The notes: a model not told the origin generated them from the letters alone. Numbered from the stretch's first letter, positions 1-6,276 are shown. The stretch is DNA of 6,276 nucleotides from Deltaproteobacteria bacterium (GCA_027403435.1 DAHZDR010000048.1:1-6276); one strand, 5' to 3'. A program made the numbers and translations.

Positions 1-687
1 TGGCGGGAAGCGTACGTGATGCTGGGAATGGGCGCGACGGCGAGCTTGCTGGTATGCGTTTGGCTGGCGGAGCCGCCGCCGGTCGAGCTGGATTCGCCGA
101 CGCCGCCGATGCGCGAGATTTTCCGCTCGGCGCCGTTCAGGCTGATGTACGCGGGATGCCTGCTATGGACGGTGGCGACCGCGGTGCCGTTCGTCTTTCT
201 GCCGTCGTTTGCGCACAGTCTCGGCATCAAGCCGGTCGCGGCGGCGACGCTGGTGGGAATTATCGGTTTCGCCAGCACGGCGGGACGGGTCGGTCTGGGC
301 CCCCTCGCCGATCGTCATGGGATTATCCGGGCGTTCCAGGGATGCATCCTGGCCCTCGGACTGAGTTTTACGCTATGGCTCGCGGCGCAAAGCTACTGGC
401 CGCTCGCCGGTTTCGCGCTGGCGATGGGCGTCAGTTACGGAGGCGCGGTCGCGCTTACGCCGGCGGTGCTGGCGGAGCTTTTCGGCACGCGCGGATTGGG
501 CGTGGTGCTGGGGATGCTGTACACCAGCAGCGCGATCAGCACGTTGCTGGGGCCGCCGCTGTGCGGCGCGATTATCGACCACACCGGCAGTTACCGGATC
601 GCGGCCGCCTTCACGATGGCGCTGACGGCCGGGGCGTTCGCGGTGCTGCTTCCGCTCGGCCGGGTCGAACGGATCGCCGGCGTCTGA
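1..687 (+). CDS. MFS transporter, C-terminal half (5' partial)
   Basis: The reading frame is open from the first base and ends at TGA 685-687, leaving 228 residues of what is usually a protein of about 400. Numbering from the first visible codon, residues 1-23 look like the end of TM6, followed by a short Pro-rich cytoplasmic loop (24-45). Six hydrophobic segments then fit TM7-TM12 (about 46-70, 80-98, 110-128, 133-152, 165-190, 198-218). GRVGLGPLADRHG (95-107) matches the MFS loop motif at the TM8/TM9 boundary. GPPLCGAIIDHTGSY (184-198) resembles the TM11-TM12 region of monocarboxylate or oxalate/formate-type carriers. I infer secondary transport of a small organic anion across the inner membrane; the substrate cannot be read from this half. 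The gene converges on the ftsZ operon and has no evident functional link to it. Family assignment is good, subfamily tentative. Confidence 0.85.
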   Translation, partial: WREAYVMLGMGATASLLVCVWLAEPPPVELDSPTPPMREIFRSAPFRLMYAGCLLWTVATAVPFVFLPSFAHSLGIKPVAAATLVGIIGFASTAGRVGLGPLADRHGIIRAFQGCILALGLSFTLWLAAQSYWPLAGFALAMGVSYGGAVALTPAVLAELFGTRGLGVVLGMLYTSSAISTLLGPPLCGAIIDHTGSYRIAAAFTMALTAGAFAVLLPLGRVERIAGV

Positions 688-711
688 GCGGCGCAGGGCC
701 TAGCGCGCCGC
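688..711. terminator. GC hairpin between convergent genes, possible weak bidirectional terminator
   Basis: A perfect 7-bp inverted repeat, GCGGCGC (688-694) and GCGCCGC (705-711), encloses a 10-nt loop. It begins at the first base after the transporter stop codon. Neither side carries a real T-run: the plus side continues CCATCTTCAATT. The rest of the 78-nt spacer holds only another GC palindrome, CCCGCGGG (752-759). Its position between two converging stop codons suggests a shared transcription end, but the missing U-tract keeps this tentative. Confidence 0.3.
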
Positions 712-765
712 CCATCTTCAATTGCGTTCGATTCCGCGCGGGATCCGCCGCCCCGCGGGCCGCCG

Positions 766-2118
766 CTATTCGGTCGGTTTGCGCAGAAACGCCGGGATAT
801 CGAGCTTGTCGTCGCCGTCGGCCGCGTCGTTGGCGCCGAGCCGCGTCGGTCCCGCGTTGCGCTGCTCGGATTCGCTGTTGCGCCGTTTGAACGCCGGAAT
901 ATCCAGGCTGTTCTCGTCAACGATCAATCCGAGCCTGCGCACCGGCTTGCCGCCGTAAGAAGTGGCGTTGGGCGGGATCCGCGACGCCGCGGTAAAACCC
1001 GTGCGGGAGGCCGGCGCCGAAGGCGTCGGCGCCACATGCGGCGGCGGCGCGATCAGCGGTTGCTGGATCGTGTCCATCGGCCGCGTCATCGCCGACTGAA
1101 CGGGCGCGGTGACCGGCGCGCCAGAGGGCGAATAGCGCGGGATAATACGGCCGTCAAGTTCGCGATCGCCGAAGCCGGTCGCGATCACTGTGACGTGAAT
1201 TTCGTCGCTGATCTTCTCGTCGATCACGGCGCCGAAAATGATATTCGCGTCCTCGTGCGCTTCTTCCTGGATCAGGCTCGCCGCCTCGTTGACTTCATAC
1301 AGCGACATGTCCGGACCGCCGGTTACGTTGATCAGCAGGCCGCGCGCGCCCTTGATCGAAACGTCCTCGAGCAACGGGCTCGAGATCGCGCGCTGCGCCG
1401 CTTCGACCGCGCGGTTTTCGCCGCCGGCGCGCGCCGCGCCCATCATCGCCATGCCCATCTCGGCCATAATCGAGCGCACGTCGGCGAAGTCGAGATTGAT
1501 CAGGCCGTGCACCGTCACCAGCTCCGAGATGCCGCGGACGGCCTGCAGCAGCACGTCGTCCGCGCGCTGGAAAGCTTCCTTGAGCGAGGTGGTGCGGCTG
1601 GCGATCGAAAGCAACCGCTGATTGGGGATCGTGATCAGCGTATCGACCGCGTTTTTGAGCTCGCGCAGGCCTTCCTCGGCCTGCCCCATCCGCTTGCGCC
1701 CCTCGAACTGGAACGGCTTGGTGACGACGCCGACCGTGAGCGCGCCGGCTTCGCGCGCGATCCGCGCGATCACCGGCGCCGAGCCAGTGCCGGTGCCGCC
1801 GCCCATCCCCGCCGTGACGAACACCATCTCGGCGTCGCCGATCAGCTCGCGCAGGCGCTCCTCGTCCTCGAGCGCGGCCTTGCGGCCGATTTCGGGATTG
1901 CCGCCGGTGCCGCGGCCGCGCGTCAGCAACGATCCCATCTGGAACCGGATCGACGCGGTGTTGCCCTGCAAGGCCTGGGTGTCGGTGTTGCACGCGACGA
2001 ATTCGACATTGCGCAGGCCGGCCGCGATCATGTGATTGACCGCGTTGCCGCCGCATCCGCCCGCTCCGATAACCTTGATCCGCGCGCCCGGATCGACGTT
2101 TTCAACCAATTCAATCAT
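766..2118 (-). CDS. ftsZ: Cell division protein FtsZ (tubulin-like GTPase)
   Basis: FtsZ polymerises with GTP into the cytoplasmic Z ring that organises septum formation. The product is 450 residues; E. coli FtsZ has 383, and the excess lies in the C-terminal linker. The N-terminal nucleotide domain has VIGAGGCGGNAVNHM (16-30) and the tubulin signature GGGTGTGSAP (106-115). The T7 catalytic loop NLDFAD (208-213) supplies N208, D210 and D213 to the neighbouring subunit. The GTPase core ends near 320. A Pro/Ala/Ser-rich linker runs from about 330 to 400. The tail carries two LDIPAF peptides, at 405-410 and 439-444; the second lies in the normal C-terminal position (LDIPAFLRKPTE). I chose ATG 2118 because GGAGGAGG lies 7 nt upstream and the protein starts as FtsZs normally do (MIELVENVDPGARIKVIG). 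A longer in-frame ATG at 2205 would add 29 low-complexity residues and overlap ftsA. It is the last gene of the dcw unit. Confidence 0.98.
   Translation of the reverse strand: MIELVENVDPGARIKVIGAGGCGGNAVNHMIAAGLRNVEFVACNTDTQALQGNTASIRFQMGSLLTRGRGTGGNPEIGRKAALEDEERLRELIGDAEMVFVTAGMGGGTGTGSAPVIARIAREAGALTVGVVTKPFQFEGRKRMGQAEEGLRELKNAVDTLITIPNQRLLSIASRTTSLKEAFQRADDVLLQAVRGISELVTVHGLINLDFADVRSIMAEMGMAMMGAARAGGENRAVEAAQRAISSPLLEDVSIKGARGLLINVTGGPDMSLYEVNEAASLIQEEAHEDANIIFGAVIDEKISDEIHVTVIATGFGDRELDGRIIPRYSPSGAPVTAPVQSAMTRPMDTIQQPLIAPPPHVAPTPSAPASRTGFTAASRIPPNATSYGGKPVRRLGLIVDENSLDIPAFKRRNSESEQRNAGPTRLGANDAADGDDKLDIPAFLRKPTE
787..906 (-). repeat. Duplicated LDIPAF tail-peptide coding segment in ftsZ
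   Basis: Two 18-nt segments, 889-906 (residues 405-410) and 787-804 (residues 439-444), encode the same LDIPAF hexapeptide and match at 15 of 18 bases. They are 34 codons apart. Similarity continues loosely into the following residues: KRRNSE after the first copy, LRKPTE after the second. The hexapeptide is the core of the conserved FtsZ C-terminal peptide bound by FtsA and, in E. coli, by ZipA and other partners. Whether the two copies arose by a local duplication or converged cannot be told from one sequence. Confidence 0.75.
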
Positions 2119-2125
2119 TGCTGAA

Positions 2126-2133
2126 CCTCCTCC
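2126..2133 (-). promoter_or_regulatory. Strong ribosome binding site of ftsZ, in the 65-nt ftsA-ftsZ gap
   Basis: Read on the minus strand this is GGAGGAGG, 7 nt before ATG 2118, a near-ideal Shine-Dalgarno sequence. It fixes the ftsZ start against the longer in-frame alternative at 2205. It is much the strongest ribosome site of the four visible gene starts, which fits the high FtsZ level cells need relative to FtsA and FtsQ. The surrounding gap (2119-2183) is the only real spacer in the operon. I see no convincing -35/-10 pair or terminator in it, so a separate ftsZ promoter, if any, may lie inside ftsA. Confidence 0.85.
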
Positions 2134-2183
2134 GCCCCTATCGCGCGAATCGCCGCGCTCGCCGCCATTGTGATTTGTGTCGC

Positions 2184-3401
2184 TCAAAAGAAATCCCTGA
2201 CCCAATCGCTTACGCGCGTGCGGAGCCGGCCCCAGCGTCCGTGCCGCGCGAATCCGTTAAGGTGGCCATGGCCGTCCATCGCGCGCATCAGCAGGCCGGC
2301 CGCCGTCGTGTACATCGGTTTCATCAATTCTTCGGGCAGGCCTTTCAGGTTAATTGGCAACCCGCGGCGCACGGGCAGGCCGAAAATCCGCTCGGCCAGC
2401 TCTTGCGTGCCCTCGATCAGCGAGGTTCCGCCCACCAACACCACGCCCGAAGCGAGGCTCTCGGCCACGCCCGAGCGGTACAGTTCGCGTTGCGCGAGCG
2501 CGAAAATTTCTTCCATCCGCGGTTCGATAATTTCGCCCAGCAAGCGGCGGGGAATCACCCGCGGCTCGCGTCCGCCGACGCCCGGCACCTGCACCGTCTC
2601 CTCGCGCCCGACGATCAGGTTGGTGGCGGCGCCATGACTCAGCTTGATCCGCTCGGCGTCGGTGAGCGGCGTCCGCAGGCCGGCGGCGACGTCGCCCGTC
2701 AGATGGCTTCCGCCGATCGGCAGCACCGCCGTATGCATCACGGCGCCATTGAGGAACACCACCACGTCGGTGGTGCCGCCCCCGATATCGATCAGGGCGA
2801 CGCCCAGTTCGCGCTCCTCGGGAAAGAGCGCCGCGTCGGCCGAAGCCAGCGGTTCGAACACCATCCCGGCCGAGGTCACGTTGGCGCGTTCGCAGCATTT
2901 CGCCAGATTCTGGCCGTAACTTTGCGCGGCGGTCACGATATGAATCCGCGCCTCCAGGCGCACGCCCGCCATCCCGACCGGATCGCGCACGCCCTCCTGA
3001 TCGTCAACCGCGAATTGCTGGGGCAGAATATGGAGCACCTGCCGATCCAGCGGAATCGCCACCGCGCGCGCCGCGTCAATCACCCGTTCGACGTCGCGGG
3101 CGCCCACTTCGCCGCCGCGCACGGCGACGATTCCATGACTGTTGAGGCCGCGCACGTGCGCGCCGGAAACGCCGACGACCGCCGTGCCAACGCGCGCGCC
3201 GCCGGAACTCTCGGCCTGGTCGATCGCCGCGCGAATCGCTTCGACCGTCGCCTCGATATTGACCACCACGCCCTTGCGCAGGCCGGCGCAGGGCGCAACG
3301 CCGTAACCGATCAACTCGATCGCGCCGTCGGCGCCCGCCTCCGCGAGCAGCGCGCAAACCTTGCTCGTGCCGACATCGAGTCCCGCCAACGCGTTCCTCA
3401 T
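2184..3401 (-). CDS. ftsA: Cell division protein FtsA (actin-like membrane tether)
   Basis: FtsA is an actin-family ATPase that binds the FtsZ tail, anchors the Z ring to the inner membrane and helps recruit later divisome proteins. The product is 405 residues, close to the family norm of about 420. Visible elements are the phosphate-1 motif LDVGTSKVCAL (8-18), the FtsA-specific 1C (SHS2) region at about 80-160, the phosphate-2 motif IDIGGGTTDVVVF (204-216) and the adenosine motif VVLVGGTSLIEG (320-331). The C-terminal helix at about 391-405 ends SDWVRDFF; it has basic and aromatic residues like the membrane-targeting helix of E. coli FtsA, so the tether function appears intact. ATG 3401 overlaps the ftsQ stop as ATGA, a coupling arrangement. 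A purine-rich stretch (3408-3420, containing AGGGGGG) lies about 6 nt upstream and can act as ribosome site. ftsZ follows after 65 nt. Confidence 0.97.
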   Translation of the reverse strand: MRNALAGLDVGTSKVCALLAEAGADGAIELIGYGVAPCAGLRKGVVVNIEATVEAIRAAIDQAESSGGARVGTAVVGVSGAHVRGLNSHGIVAVRGGEVGARDVERVIDAARAVAIPLDRQVLHILPQQFAVDDQEGVRDPVGMAGVRLEARIHIVTAAQSYGQNLAKCCERANVTSAGMVFEPLASADAALFPEERELGVALIDIGGGTTDVVVFLNGAVMHTAVLPIGGSHLTGDVAAGLRTPLTDAERIKLSHGAATNLIVGREETVQVPGVGGREPRVIPRRLLGEIIEPRMEEIFALAQRELYRSGVAESLASGVVLVGGTSLIEGTQELAERIFGLPVRRGLPINLKGLPEELMKPMYTTAAGLLMRAMDGHGHLNGFARHGRWGRLRTRVSDWVRDFF

Positions 3402-4141
3402 CGGCGTCCCCCCTCTTCCCGCCGGCCGCGCGCCGGATCGATATAGGCGACCTTGCGCGCGCCGCCGGGCCGCCGCCCGCCGTCCGCCGCCGCGCCGCGA
3501 ATCCGCACCACGGCGGCGTCCTCCTCGGTCAAATCGATCGCCGCGATCATCCGCTCATGACCGCGCCACAAGCCAAGTATGCGCGCGGCGCGATGGAGTT
3601 CGGCGCCGGCTCGATCGAGGTCGAAGGAAATTCCGATCGGCGCGCGATCGAGATAGGCGGTCGCCACGCCGTCGCCGCCGATGCGCAACTCCGAAACCAC
3701 CGCGTTCAGTTCCGCTTCCGCCCGCACCATCGCCGCCGCGTCCGCGAGCAATTGCCTGGGCGTGGCGCGATCGACGGCCGCGCCCGACAGAATCGGCAAA
3801 TCGCCTTGCGCCGCCGCCGCCACCGGGCCGCGCAGCGCGCCGCGCGCGTCGAGCAGATAGAAGCCGTCGCCGCGTTCCACCAGCGCGATCGCCGCCGCCG
3901 GCGCGGCCATCGCCCCTTGCTCGAACAGCGCCGGCGCGATTCCCGAGCGTTCCAGCAATGCGCGCGGCGCGAGCCAGGCCTCGACGCGCGCCGCAAACGC
4001 GCGGCCCGGCCGGCTCAGCCCGGTCATCACGCCCAGCGCGAAGAACAGGCAAAGCGCGACGCCCGCCAGCCGCACGCCCCAATGACTGGCCGCCGTTTTA
4101 CTGATTCGTTTACGTTTCGCCGCCACCACCGCCACCCGCAA
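3398..4141 (-). CDS. ftsQ: Cell division protein FtsQ, short form with reduced POTRA region
   Basis: FtsQ is a single-pass inner-membrane protein of the FtsQBL complex, which links the Z ring to septal wall synthesis. The 247 residues show a basic cytoplasmic N-terminus (KRKR at 9-12), one TM helix at about 22-41 and a periplasmic FtsQ/DivIB beta domain. Support for the beta domain is ALVERGDGFYLLDARGAL (86-103), GDLPILSG (113-120) and AIDLTEEDAAVVRIRG (201-216). Only about 43 residues separate the TM helix from the beta domain, whereas a POTRA domain alone needs about 70. PRALLERSGIAP (59-70) may be a POTRA helix remnant. Residues 217-247 form an Arg/Gly-rich tail. The start is TTG 4141, directly after an in-frame TGA (4144-4142), with GGGGAG (4151-4156) 9 nt upstream; GTG 4135 is an alternative. 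Identity rests on the beta domain and on position between murB and ftsA. Confidence 0.88.
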   Translation of the reverse strand: MRVAVVAAKRKRISKTAASHWGVRLAGVALCLFFALGVMTGLSRPGRAFAARVEAWLAPRALLERSGIAPALFEQGAMAAPAAAIALVERGDGFYLLDARGALRGPVAAAAQGDLPILSGAAVDRATPRQLLADAAAMVRAEAELNAVVSELRIGGDGVATAYLDRAPIGISFDLDRAGAELHRAARILGLWRGHERMIAAIDLTEEDAAVVRIRGAAADGGRRPGGARKVAYIDPARGRREEGGRR

Positions 4142-4144
4142 TCA

Positions 4145-5047
4145 TCACCACTCCCCGACGAATTTGACCTCCGGTTCAAGCCATACGCCGCTGCTCTCCC
4201 GGACCCGGTTGCGCGCCAGTTCGATCAAGGCGCGGACCTCGGCGGCGCGAGCGCCGCCGAGGTTGACGATAAAATTCGCATGCCGATCCGAGAACGCCGC
4301 GCCGCCCATCCGCGCGCCTTTGAGCCCGGCGCTTTCCAGCAGGCTGCCCGCGAAGGCGCCCGGCGGATTTTTGAAAATCGAGCCGGCATTGGGCAAGCCG
4401 CGCGGCTGCCGCGCGGTCCGCCGCGCGCGCAACTCGGCGACCCGCGCGCGCAAGGCTTCACGATCGCCATGTTCAAGCGCGAAATCGGCCCGCGTAATCA
4501 CAAACCCGGCGGGCAGATTGGTCCGGCGATAGGCGAAGCCGACTTCATCCTTCGACAGCGCGCGAATTTCGCCAACGCCGGTCACGCCATGCACCGCGAC
4601 GACCACCCGCGCCATCTCGCCGCCGAAGGCGCCGGCGTTCATCACCAGTCCGCCGCCAACGCTGCCCGGGATGCCCTCGCCGAATTCGAGTCCGGCCAGC
4701 CCGCGCTCGATCGCCGTTTCCACCAGCGCGCCGAACGCCATCGCGGCGCCGGCCGCGACGCGCGTGGCGTCAATCCGGCAGCAATCGAAATTCCGGCCGA
4801 GCTTGACCACCAGGCCGCGCACGCCGCGATCGCTGATCAACAGGTTGGTGCCCGCGCCAAGACACATCGCGGGCGCGCCCATCCGCGCCGCGGCGGCCAG
4901 CGCCGCCGACAATTCATCGGCGCTTTCGACCGTAACGAACAGATCGGCCGGCCCGCCGATTTGAAACGAGGTCAAATCCGCCAGCGGCAGGCCGCGTCCC
5001 ACCCGCGCGCCGAATCTTCCGGTCAATTCGCGTTCAAGCGCGTTCAT
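4145..5047 (-). CDS. murB: UDP-N-acetylenolpyruvoylglucosamine reductase MurB
   Basis: MurB is a cytoplasmic FAD enzyme that reduces UDP-GlcNAc-enolpyruvate with NADPH to UDP-MurNAc, the second committed step of peptidoglycan precursor synthesis. The 300 residues match the shorter type II form; E. coli type I has about 340. The FAD domain shows TSFQIGGPADLF (26-37), GAGTNLLISD (64-73) and GIPGSVGGGLVMNAGAFGGE (125-144). YRRTNL (173-178) stands where many homologues have YRxSxF. GSIFKNPPG (222-230) contains the proton-donating Ser, S223. SDRHANFIVN (253-262) and the final LEPEVKFVG (290-298), bearing the conserved catalytic Glu, complete the C-terminal domain. ATG 5047 lies inside the end of murC (14-nt overlap), implying translational coupling; its Shine-Dalgarno sequence is weak. 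ftsQ begins 3 nt after the TGA, without the ddl gene common at this point in other clusters. All key residues are present. Confidence 0.97.
   Translation of the reverse strand: MNALERELTGRFGARVGRGLPLADLTSFQIGGPADLFVTVESADELSAALAAAARMGAPAMCLGAGTNLLISDRGVRGLVVKLGRNFDCCRIDATRVAAGAAMAFGALVETAIERGLAGLEFGEGIPGSVGGGLVMNAGAFGGEMARVVVAVHGVTGVGEIRALSKDEVGFAYRRTNLPAGFVITRADFALEHGDREALRARVAELRARRTARQPRGLPNAGSIFKNPPGAFAGSLLESAGLKGARMGGAAFSDRHANFIVNLGGARAAEVRALIELARNRVRESSGVWLEPEVKFVGEW
4151..4156 (-). promoter_or_regulatory. Likely ftsQ ribosome binding site
   Basis: Read on the minus strand, GGGGAG lies inside the last codons of murB, 9 nt before TTG 4141. It favours TTG 4141 over GTG 4135, which would be 15 nt away. 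An ATG at 4145-4143 that overlaps the murB stop is also within range (5 nt) but is out of frame with ftsQ. Confidence 0.5.
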
Positions 5048-6276
5048 CGGAACCCGCCGCCTCGCCCAGCGCCGTCAGCAGCCGTTCGCCGATCCGATAA
5101 ACGTCGCCGGCGCCGGCGGTAATCACCAGATCGCCCGCGACGGTTTCGGCGGCCAGCCGCCGCTCCGGATCGCTTTCGCCGCCAATGAAGCGCACCTCCA
5201 GATGGCCGCGCGCGCGCAGCGCCTCGCACAGCCGGCGCGAGGAAACGTCGGCGATCGGCTCCTCGCCGGCGCCATAGACGTCGTCGAGATAGAGCACGTC
5301 GGCGTCGTCGAAGGCCTCCAGAAAATCGTCGAACAGATCGCGCAGGCGGGTGTACCGATGCGGCTGGAAGAGCATCACGATCCGGCGCTGGAACGCCGCG
5401 CGCGCGGCGGCCAGCGTGGCCCGGATTTCCGCCGGATGATGCGCGTAGTCGTCGAGCACCAGCCGGCCCGCCGCCTCGCCCTTGATTTCGAAACGCCGCG
5501 AAATGCCGGAGAACGATTCGAGCGCGCGCGCCGCCGTCACGAACGGAATTCCAAGTTCCAGCGCTACCGCAATCGCCGCCAGCCCGTTGAGCGCGATATG
5601 GCGCCCCGGCGACGGAATCGCGACCGCGCCCAGCGCCGCGCCCTTGCGCGTCACCTCGAAGCGCGTCGTCAGCCCGTCGATCACGATATTTTCGGCGCGT
5701 AAATCCGCGTCGGCCGCGACCCCGTATGTCACGATCGGCTTGCGCGCGGATTCGAGCAGGCCACGCACGTTGACGCTGTCGATGCCCATCACGGCCGCGC
5801 CGTAAAACGGCAGCCGGTTGATGAAATTCAAATAGGCTTCGCGCACCCGTTCCATCGCGCCGTAATAATCCAGATGCTCGGGGTCGATATTCGTGACCAC
5901 CGCGATCGTCGGCATCAGCAGCAGAAACGAAGCGTCGCTCTCGTCGGCCTCGGCGACCATGTAATCGCCCCGTCCGAGCCGCACGTTGGAGCCGCGGGCG
6001 CGCAGATTTCCGCCGATCGCCACGGTCGGATCGAGACCCGCTTCCTCGAGAATCAAGCCGACCAGCGAGGTCGTGGTGGTCTTGCCGTGCGTCCCCGCGA
6101 TCGCGATTCCCACGCGCGCCATGCGCAGTAACTCGCCGAGCATCTCCGCGCGCGCGATTACCGGAATTTTCGCGGCGCGCGCGGCGGCGACTTCGGGATT
6201 GGAATATTTCACCGCCGACGAAATCACCACCGCGTCAAGCCCGGGCGCCAGATGGCCCGGATGATGCCCGCGATCG
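5034..6276 (-). CDS. murC: UDP-N-acetylmuramate--L-alanine ligase MurC (5' partial)
   Basis: MurC is the cytoplasmic ATP-dependent ligase that joins L-alanine to UDP-MurNAc, the first residue of the stem peptide. The frame runs to the window edge: 413 codons plus TGA (5036-5034) are present, and about 50 N-terminal residues with the start are missing. Numbering visible codons from 6275, residues 1-25 retain the end of the N-terminal UDP-binding domain. The P-loop GTHGKTTTT lies at 61-69, EADESDASF at 109-117, and TNIDPEHLDYY at 128-138 in the central ATPase domain. RRFEIKG precedes DDYAHHP (275-281), and FQPHRYTR (303-310) follows in the C-terminal domain. The end, TAGAGDVYRIGERL, is typical of MurC rather than MurD, E or F. 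The stop lies 14 nt inside murB. In related clusters murG comes next upstream, but that is outside the window. Confidence 0.97.
   Translation of the reverse strand, partial: DRGHHPGHLAPGLDAVVISSAVKYSNPEVAAARAAKIPVIARAEMLGELLRMARVGIAIAGTHGKTTTTSLVGLILEEAGLDPTVAIGGNLRARGSNVRLGRGDYMVAEADESDASFLLLMPTIAVVTNIDPEHLDYYGAMERVREAYLNFINRLPFYGAAVMGIDSVNVRGLLESARKPIVTYGVAADADLRAENIVIDGLTTRFEVTRKGAALGAVAIPSPGRHIALNGLAAIAVALELGIPFVTAARALESFSGISRRFEIKGEAAGRLVLDDYAHHPAEIRATLAAARAAFQRRIVMLFQPHRYTRLRDLFDDFLEAFDDADVLYLDDVYGAGEEPIADVSSRRLCEALRARGHLEVRFIGGESDPERRLAAETVAGDLVITAGAGDVYRIGERLLTALGEAAGSDERA

Noticed and set aside
752..759. CCCGCGGG palindrome downstream of ftsZ as a second terminator
   Set aside because: It is only a short self-complementary GC word with no loop and no T-run on either strand.
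1036..2124. Plus-strand open frame of about 360 codons opposite ftsZ
   Set aside because: It mirrors the FtsZ coding frame and has no domain or plausible ribosome site.
2119..2205. Longer ftsZ start at ATG 2205, adding 29 residues
   Set aside because: The extension is Gly/Arg-rich and overlaps the ftsA end, while ATG 2118 has a near-perfect ribosome site and matches normal FtsZ N-termini.
2014..3288. Recurring GCAGGCCGGC words (near 2014, 2291, 2676 and 3279) as a dispersed repeat
   Set aside because: Each lies in coding sequence and mostly reads as preferred codons for Ala-Gly-Leu on the minus strand; there is no flanking similarity or fixed spacing.
2118..3446. Plus-strand open frame of about 440 codons opposite ftsA
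   Set aside because: Low-complexity Arg/Ala/His-rich translation, antisense to an intact FtsA; explained by GC-rich codon bias.
3557..5122. Plus-strand open frame of about 520 codons opposite ftsQ and murB
   Set aside because: It is antisense to two genes with clear catalytic or structural motifs. Its product is Arg/Ala/His-rich with no recognisable domain, as expected for the complement of GC-rich coding DNA.

Overview
The window is the 3' end of a bacterial division and cell-wall (dcw) gene cluster. Five genes run head to tail on the minus strand, in transcription order murC (5' end beyond the window), murB, ftsQ, ftsA, ftsZ. The 3' half of an unrelated MFS transporter gene on the plus strand faces them. 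The DNA is GC-rich and almost wholly coding. A peptidoglycan-making, FtsA/FtsZ-dividing bacterium is certain. The gene order, the FtsA membrane-binding helix and the FtsZ tail ending in LDIPAFLRK fit a proteobacterium-like Gram-negative. A GC-rich deltaproteobacterial or Binatota-type lineage is my best guess, but no phylogenetic marker search was possible.

Layout: 1-687 (+) holds the C-terminal half of an MFS carrier. 688-765 is a short convergent spacer with a GC hairpin. 766-2118 (-) is ftsZ. 2119-2183 is a 65-nt gap holding a very strong Shine-Dalgarno sequence for ftsZ. 2184-3401 (-) is ftsA, 3398-4141 (-) is ftsQ, 4145-5047 (-) is murB, and 5034-6276 (-) is murC without about its first 50 residues. 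Junctions are tight: murC/murB overlap by 14 nt, ftsQ/ftsA by 4 nt, and murB/ftsQ are 3 nt apart. This points to one polycistronic, translationally coupled unit.

How the genes work together: MurB completes UDP-MurNAc synthesis and MurC adds the first stem-peptide residue (L-Ala), supplying cytoplasmic wall precursor. FtsZ polymerises into the Z ring, FtsA tethers it to the inner membrane, and FtsQ (with FtsB and FtsL elsewhere) links the ring to the septal wall synthase.

No new defence or mobile system is visible; this is a core housekeeping region. The points worth a second look lie inside the familiar genes. FtsZ carries two copies of its C-terminal partner-binding peptide. FtsQ seems to lack most of its POTRA domain and begins with TTG. 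The ddl gene often found between murB and ftsQ is absent. The palindrome CGATCG is strongly over-represented, mostly in the ftsQ-murB-murC half.
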